From: Diacronema lutheri
Lineage: Eukaryota > Haptophyta > Pavlovophyceae > Pavlovales > Pavlovaceae
DNA: 64,000 bases
NCBI GenBank assembly: GCA_019448385.1
Contig: JAGTXO010000001.1
Coordinates: 2,666,001-2,730,000 of the forward strand
Direction: 5' to 3'
Position numbers and translations under genes: made by a program. Below, piece after piece: positions 58,028 to 64,000 of this stretch (positions are counted from its first letter, which is position 1; each line of letters opens with the position of its first letter). Under the pieces are notes generated by a model that saw nothing but the letters and a program-made list of their open reading frames with translations, ran no database searches and was not told the origin of the DNA.

Positions 58028-59703
58028 CTACTTCTTGCCGACGTCCTGCTTCTGCGTGACGGAGACGACCTTGCCAAGCATGACCGCCGTGTTGCCATCG
58101 AGGAAGGCGATGCGCGAGAGGCCCTCGCAGTTCTTAAACGAGTCGACGACGAGGGGCTGCTGCGGCGCGAACACGCACTCGGCCATTTCGTTGGACTTGA
58201 GCGAGTGCGGCGCCTCGAGCTTCTTGCCGCCCGTCTCCTTGCCGACTTTGAACTTGATCTCCGTCATGCGGCACGCGGCGCGGCCGCAGCGGACGAAGCC
58301 GATGGGCGAGTAGCCCACCTTGAGCTCGCCCGGGATGTCGAGCGTCTGGATCTGCGCGTTGAAGTTCTCGGCCGCCTTGAGCGTGCCGTCCTTCTTGTAC
58401 ACCATCACGTCGCCGGTGCGCGGCATGTTCTCCTTGACGAGGCCCTTAATGTTCATGCCGACGTTGTCACCCGGGCCGGCCTGGTCGATGCGCGTGTGGT
58501 GCATCTCGACGGTGAACACCTTGCCCACGCATGGGTTGACCGTCGTGTGCGTCGGGAGGAAGATGACGTCCTCGCCGGGCTTGACGATGCCCTGCTCGAC
58601 GCGGCCGGCGAGAACGTCGCCGACGCCCTTGATCTTGTAGCACCCAGAGATCGGCAGGCGCATCGGCGCGTCGGTCTTGCGCTCGGGCGGCTTGACCATG
58701 TCGTTGAGCGCGTCGTAGAGCGTGTGCACGTGCACCTTGCCGCCCGCGATGTCGACGTCCGTGCCGGTCCACCAGTCCATCTTGGCGGACTTGGTGTTCA
58801 GGTTGTCGCCCATCCAGCCCGAGATGGGCAGAACGGGCACGCCCGACTCGACGAACTCCTTCTTCCAGCCGACCTTGATGAGCATCGACTTCATCTCGCC
58901 GCCGACCTCGTCGTACCGCGCCTTGGAGTACGGGCCCGCCGGGTCCGAGTCCATCTTGTTGACGCCGACGATGAGCGTCTTCACGCCGAGCAGGTTGAGG
59001 AGGCGCGCGTGCTGGCGCGTCTGGCCCTGCACCTCGCCGGCCTTGTGGTTGCCCTTCTGGATCGCCGTGGTGAAATTGCCGTCCGCCGGCACCATGAGCA
59101 GCGCGACGTCCGCCTGCGCGGCGCCCGAGATCATGTTCTTGATAAAGTCGCGGTGGCCGGGCGCGTCGATGATCGTGTAGTGCCACTTCTCCGTGAAGAA
59201 CTCCTTCGTGGTGCACGAGATGGTCACGCCACGCTCGCGCTCCTCCTTCTGGCGGTCCATGTAGAAGGCGAAGGCGAACGACGACTTGCCCAGGCGGTCG
59301 GCCTCGGCGCGGAGCTTCTCCATCTCGCGCTCGGGGATGCCGCCAAGCTCGAAGAGCAGGCGGCCGGTCGTGGTCGACTTGCCAGAGTCGACGTGGCCGC
59401 AGATGACGATCGAAAGGTGCTCCTTCCTGCGCGGCGGAAGCGCGCGGCGCGGCGCGCGCGGTGGCGGCGCGGCGAGGCGAGGCGAGCGCGGCCGAGGCGG
59501 GCGGGCGGGCGGGCGAGCGGCGAGCGCGACACGGCGCGCGCGCACGCGAGGGCGGCGGAAGGCGCGTCAGCATCGCGCGCGCGAGAGCGAAAGCACGAGC
59601 GCATCGAGAGCCACCCGCGACGCCCGCCGCCCGCCCGCCGCCCGCCTGGCCGGCCCGTCGGGGCGCGTCGCGCCCCCGGGGCGCGGGCGACGCACTCAGG
59701 CAT
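58028..59703 (-). CDS. EFL: Elongation factor-like GTPase (EFL)
   Basis: Delivers aminoacyl-tRNA to the ribosome in lineages that lack eEF1A. Exon 1 is 8 nt (59703-59696), then a 269-nt intron (GA|GTGCGT...GCAG) and exon 2 (59426-58028); 468 aa. The start reads 'MPEKEHLSIVICGHVDSGKS'. GTPase motifs are GHVDSGKS (G1), DAPGH (G3) and NKMD (G4). It is EFL rather than eEF1A because of 'FELGGIPEREMEKLRAEADR', 'SSFAFAFYMDRQKEERERGV', 'CTTKEFFTEKWHYTIIDAPG' and 'NFTTAIQKGNHKAGEVQGQT', where eEF1A differs throughout. Haptophytes are among the groups known to use EFL. Divergent from the next gene by 201 bp. Confidence 0.94.
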
Positions 59704-59904
59704 GGTCGCGCGTAGCCCGTGGGAGGCTGGGTCCCCGATCGTGCGTTTTGACCCACCACACAGCACGTTCCTCCGGACCTTCTCGCGGCCAGGCGGAGTG
59801 CCCGGACTGCACAATCGAAAAAGAGCGCAAGTCTAGGACCTTTCACACACCAAGTCGCTGCCCGCGCTTCTCACGGTCGTGTACGACTCGTGCGCGCCGG
59901 AGAG

Positions 59905-62900
59905 ATGCCACGCAAGCCGATGACGCGGCGCGACGAGTCGGAGGATGCGCCCTTCCAGGCGGGTGCGCGCGCCGCCGACACCGCATTTGACTCGGTCGAG
60001 GACACCAAGCTCGCAAAGTCGACCGCGCGCGGGCGCGGCGGCGGCTTTGGCGGTTTCATCGGCCCGACGCTCTACGAGGGCTTTGGCGGTTTTGGCGGCG
60101 GCGGGGCGTGGGACGACTCGTCGGACGACGACAAGGACGGCGACATCCCGGCGTGGGGTGACGCCGACGCGGCTGCCGATCTTACCACTGCCGCCGACCT
60201 CGCGCTCGGCGGCGCGGGCGCGCGGCCGGCCGGCGCGCGCCCGCGCGGCGCCGACGGCTCGGACGACGGTGCGGCGCGCGGCGGCGGCGGCGCGGGGAAG
60301 AAGCGCGAGCGGACGCCGGGAGGTGGCGGCGACGCCGATTCTCTCTACGGCGGCTACGCGTGGGAATCGGCCGGGCTCGCCGCCGACTTTCGCGAGGGCG
60401 GCGGCCTGCCCGAGGGCCTTGCGTTCACGTCAGGCGCCGAGCCGACGCTGCTCGCGGACGAGGACGGCTCCTTCTCGCTGCAGATGCCGGTGGACGAATC
60501 GGCGCACCTGACGATGAACCTTGGCTACGAGCACGGCATCACGTCATGGACCGTCGAGGACGACGGCAAGCTGCACACGTACACGCTCGTCCTCGCGATC
60601 CGCATCGAGAACCTGCCGACGACCAACCTGCCACTCTTTACAGGCGGGCCGGCGACGTCGGCGGAGGGCAAGAACGCGCTCGAGGCGGTGCAGGTCTTCA
60701 AGAACGGCGGCGTCGGCGCGCTCGGCCAGTGCGGCACCGCCGAGACGGCGATCAAGCCCGGCCGCTGGGCGTGGGTCGTCGTCACGCGCAAGCTCGGCGA
60801 GCTCGTCACGTACGTGAACGGGCGCAAGTGCGCGGTGGTCAAGCTCGAGCTCAAGAAGGGCAAGGAGAAGGGGAAGAAGGGCGGCGACAGCAAGGCCGCG
60901 GAGGGCGGCCTGAAGCCCAAAACTGACGACGGCAAGAAGGAAGGCGCGGACGGTGCAAAGGAGCCGACGGTGAACGCCTCGTTCGCCATCGACCCGAAGC
61001 TATGCGCGCTGCTCCCCGGCGAGAGCGGGCAGCGCGAGGCGTGCGGCGTCTCGATCAAGTGCGCGCGTCCGCGAGCCCGCGCGCCCGCGTCCCCGCGTCC
61101 GCGCGCGACGATCGCCCGTTGTGCCGTGCCCCATGTTGGCGCTCGTGCCCCCCATCACTTCCCCCCCCCCCCCCCCCCCCCCCGCGGGCCCCCTCGCGCG
61201 CGCGCGCTCGCAGGTACGTCGCGCTCAAGACGACGCGATGGGAGGACGAGGCGCGCGTGCGCTCGGAGCTGCTCAAGGTGCGCAACGTCGACGAGGTGGC
61301 CGACGAGGCCGCCGACGCGCGCGAGGCCATGTCGGACCAGCTCTCGCTGCAGCCGCTCTACGGCAAGCCGCCACCAGCATGGCTGCATCCGACCTTCTGC
61401 GCCGCCTTCGCCGACCACTGCATCGAGGGGACTGGCCTCGACTCGATGGGCTCGGCGCACACGTCGTACGAGTTCTTCAGCCTCGCGCTCAAGCGCATGC
61501 TCTCCAACCGCGCGCTCGGCGCGCTCTTCGGCGCGTCGCTCGCGCACGCGGACTGGCAGGCGTGCAATGCGCTCCTTCTCGCGCTCGACGAGGCCAAGAA
61601 GCTCGCGCACCGCTTCGCGCAGGCCTTCGCGTCGGGGCACGCGCGCATGTTCCTCTCGCAGCTCGTCGGCGCGCTGCGCAAGCAGAAGGCGGGCGAGGCG
61701 AAGGTCGTGCCCGGCGCGCTGATGGGCGTGCCGATCGCGTTCGTCATCACGCGCGACGCCGATGAGCCCGAGCTCGCGCGCTTCGTCGTCGTCTCGACCG
61801 ACCCGGCGCTGCTCGCGTACCACGACGCGATCGGCGAGCCGCCCAAGATGCGTTACCGCACGTGCCTCGAGCTTGAGCGTGTCGCATGGGCGCGCGTAAC
61901 TGACGAGGCATTTTGGGGCCTCGCCTGGTACTGCGCGACGTGCAGCGAGACCAACGTGAACATGCCGCCGCCGCGCCTGCTCTACGAGGTGCTCCTCGCG
62001 TTCCTCCTCGGCCGGCCGCTCGAGGACGCGCTCGAGGAGACGCGGGCCGACGCTGACGCCCACGCCCACGCCGACGACAGCGGCGGCGCCAGCGGCGGCG
62101 CCAGCGGCGGCGCCAACCGCGCGCGCGCGCGCACGGGCGCCGACGCGGCGGCGGCCGTGGAGCGCGCGAAGGACTCGCGCGCGGCGCCCATGTCGCCGCA
62201 AAAGTCGGGCACGTCCCACTATCGCACCATCATGCACGCCTTCCGATTCCTGATGGGCGCGCGTGGAGTCGGCGCGTCGGCGCGCAAGCGCGTGACGCTC
62301 ATGCTCCGCCTCGAGATGCTCACGATGGCGTCGCACGACCTCAACTTTGTGCCGTCGGCGTCGGGCGCCGAGCGGCGGATCCTGCAGATCGCTTGCCGGC
62401 AGGTCGCGCACCACGCCGCCAAGTTGTCGCCCATGCCGACGGGCGACTCGCGCGAGTCGACCGCCGGCCTGCGCGGCCTGCGCGACGAGCTCGCGATTGC
62501 CGACGCCGAGTTCCAGCCCGGCATGGTGCTGCCCGGCGGCGAGACGGCACCGCCGAGCCTGCGCCCGCCAACGCTCACGTACATCGAGCGCGTCAAGGCG
62601 AGCAAGCTTGCGGCGCCCGCCGCAGGCGGCGACGCGGCTGCTGCCGTCGCCGACGCGGGCGGCGACCCGAGCCTCGTCGAGGGTCTCGCCGCGGCGGCGG
62701 CGTCGGCGGCCGAGCTCGGCGAGCTCAGCCTGAATCAGATGGTGTTCATCTACGTGTCGCTGCTGCGGATCGACGCGCAGCTCGCCGGGCTGCCGTCGGG
62801 TGAGGGCGACACCGTTGCCGCGCCGCCGCCGCTCATCTTGAACGATTCCGATCGTCATCTCGGCGAGCGCTCGTGGGCGCAGCTCGTCGGCCAAGTCCTC

Positions 62901-64000
62901 GAGCGCAATGTGGCCGCGGCGGACGGCTCGCTCGACGCCGCCGTGGCGGCCGACAAGCCGCCGCCGCACCGCGCGCACGGCGAGCCCGGCGGCGCCAACG
63001 GCGCGAATGACAGCGCGGCGAGCGCGCAGCCGCTCCGCACCGGCCAGGACGACGTGGTCTGCACCGACGACCGCTGCCTGCCGCGCGTGCGCAAGCCAGC
63101 GCTGCCCGGCGGCGCGGCGGGCGCGGGCGCGGACGCGGACGTGGTCGACCGCCCGGCGCGCGCGGTGCAGCACGTCTTCGCCGAGCAGACGCTCGCGCAG
63201 TCGGAGGTCGTCGCGCTCTACTTCTCCGCGTCGTGGTGCCCACCGTGCCGGCGCATGTCGGCGGTGCTCAAGACGCTGTACACCAAGCTGCGCGCGCTCG
63301 GCCACCGCTTCGAGGTTGTCATGATCTCCGCGGACAACGAGGAGGCGGACCATGACGCCTACTTTGGAAGTATGCCGTGGCTCGCCGTGCCCTACTCGCA
63401 GGCGCGCATCCGCGCCGAGCTCTCCGAGCTCTACCAGGTCGAAGGCATCCCGACGATCGTGCTCCTCGATGGCGCGCTGCGCACCGTCATCTCCGTCGAC
63501 GGCGTGCGCGTCCTCGCGCGCCACCCGATGCGCTTCCCGTGGAAGAGCGCGCAGCCGCCGTGCACGCCGTCGCTTCACCCGCTCGCCGACCGCCTGCTCC
63601 GCCGCCAGCCCGTCGACGCGGGCGCGCAGACGCTGCTCCCCATGTACGTGCCGATCGACCTGCTCGCGCAGCCGACGCGCGCGCGCTCGATCGTCGAGGC
63701 CGTCGCCGCGCTGCGGCACTGCGACAAGCTGTGCACGCTGATCGCGGTGCAGGACCACGCGGTGAAGAACACGGCGTACCTCGCGATCGCGCTCGTGCAG
63801 CACACCTTCACCGCGCTACTGCCGATGCCCGAGCCGGCCGACGCGCCCGCCGACGCGCGCGCCGCGTGCGTCTGGCGCGCGGATGTCGACTACGAGACGC
63901 AGCTCGACACGATGGTCCTGCTACAGCGGCTCGTCGAGCACTTCGCCGCGGCGGTGTTCACCGTCGACCACACGCGCCCGATCGACGCGGTGCGTATGGT
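59905..64000 (+). CDS. Large nucleoredoxin-like protein with LamG/ConA-like N-terminal region, 3' partial
   Basis: Exon 1 59905-61058, intron 61059-61213 (AA|GTGCGC...CGCAG, with C23), exon 2 from 61214 open to the window end (over 1300 aa so far). The first part is Gly/Asp-rich and disordered. Residues ~190-310 resemble a LamG/ConA-like sandwich ('LHTYTLVLAIRIENLPTTNL', 'RWAWVVVTRKLGELVTYVNG'). A long helical middle follows ('DQLSLQPLYGKPPPAWLHPT', 'SYEFFSLALKRMLSNRALGA'). Near 63195-63480 lies a tryparedoxin/nucleoredoxin domain, 'VVALYFSASWCPPCRRMSAV' with the WCPPC redox centre, 'EVVMISADNEE' and 'YQVEGIPTIVLLDG'. No signal peptide, so probably cytosolic or nuclear. The role of the middle region is unknown. 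Confidence 0.82.
61161..61183 (+). repeat. Intronic homopolymer C23
   Basis: In the intron of the nucleoredoxin-like gene. It ends about 30 nt before the acceptor AG (61212-61213), the same placement as the poly-C tracts near 26600 and 29060. Confidence 0.85.

Noticed and set aside
58028-59703. Calling the GTPase eEF1A
   Set aside because: Diagnostic blocks match EFL, not eEF1A, around switch I and after DAPGH.
57821-59836. 671-residue plus-strand frame over the EFL gene
   Set aside because: Antisense shadow of a highly conserved GTPase; no independent motif.
61155-63803. 882-residue minus-strand frame
   Set aside because: Antisense to the nucleoredoxin-like gene; composed of Arg/Ala/His-rich sequence.

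Overview
This is a very GC-rich, gene-dense nuclear segment from a flagellated, photosynthetic protist. A haptophyte is the best fit, and a compact pavlovophyte-type genome would suit, but that is inference. The support is: an EF-like (EFL) elongation GTPase in place of eEF1A; a plastid protein with the red-lineage leader (signal peptide followed by Phe, 'FVAP'); flagellar CFAP58 and the cilium-associated TAPT1; and short introns with unusual donors. Of 33 introns placed by frame and homology, about 20 begin GTGCG and three begin GC (CAG|GCGCGC or AAG|GCGCGT).

Layout. 1-7121 (+): 3' part of a UBR-family N-recognin E3 with a huge acidic insertion inside its RING. 7189-8600 (-): SAE1. 8720-12424 (+): an FMRP/FXR-type Agenet-KH protein. 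12529-14406 (-): UBXD8/FAF2-like. 14431-16427 (+): a proline-rich unknown. 16480-18916 (-): a broken copy and 19172-24277 (-) the intact copy of a transmembrane protein with LamG/cadherin-like/discoidin-like ectodomains and a HET-like cytoplasmic domain. 24448-25614: 189-bp tandem repeats. 25619-25939: two tandem MITEs. 25939-27686 (-): J-domain/ankyrin protein. 27738-29820: three unknowns. 29837-32650 (-): CFAP58. 32716-34134 (+): plastid protein. 34217-36084: the Golgi SNAREs GOSR1 and GOSR2, head to head. 36137-38116: a DUF1772-like membrane protein and a BUD23-like methyltransferase. 38298-43647: kinesin-14 and an AIR9-like coiled-coil protein, head to head. 43762-46209 (-): COG6. 46467-47834 (-): UBE2G1. 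47953-49458 (-): JmjC protein. 49498-50646 (+): trypsin-like protease fused to a ClpS domain. 50785-53036 (-): TAPT1. 53213-54256 (-): START-like. 54314-57457 (+): cation channel with CNBD. 58028-59703 (-): EFL. 59905-64000+ (+): large nucleoredoxin-like protein, cut by the window end.

Genes alternate strands almost throughout. Eleven divergent pairs have ATG-to-ATG gaps of about 24-201 bp, so most promoters must be bidirectional. Functional themes recur: N-degron recognition (UBR, ClpS fusion), ubiquitin/SUMO/ERAD (SAE1, UBXD8, UBE2G1), Golgi trafficking (GOSR1, GOSR2, COG6) and cytoskeleton/flagellum (CFAP58, TAPT1, kinesin-14, AIR9-like).

Strongest candidates for something undescribed are the protease-ClpS fusion, the HET-like receptor with its recent decayed duplicate, and the FMRP-family protein in an alga. 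Exon boundaries below were chosen where splice sites, reading phase and family alignment agree. None has been checked against transcripts.
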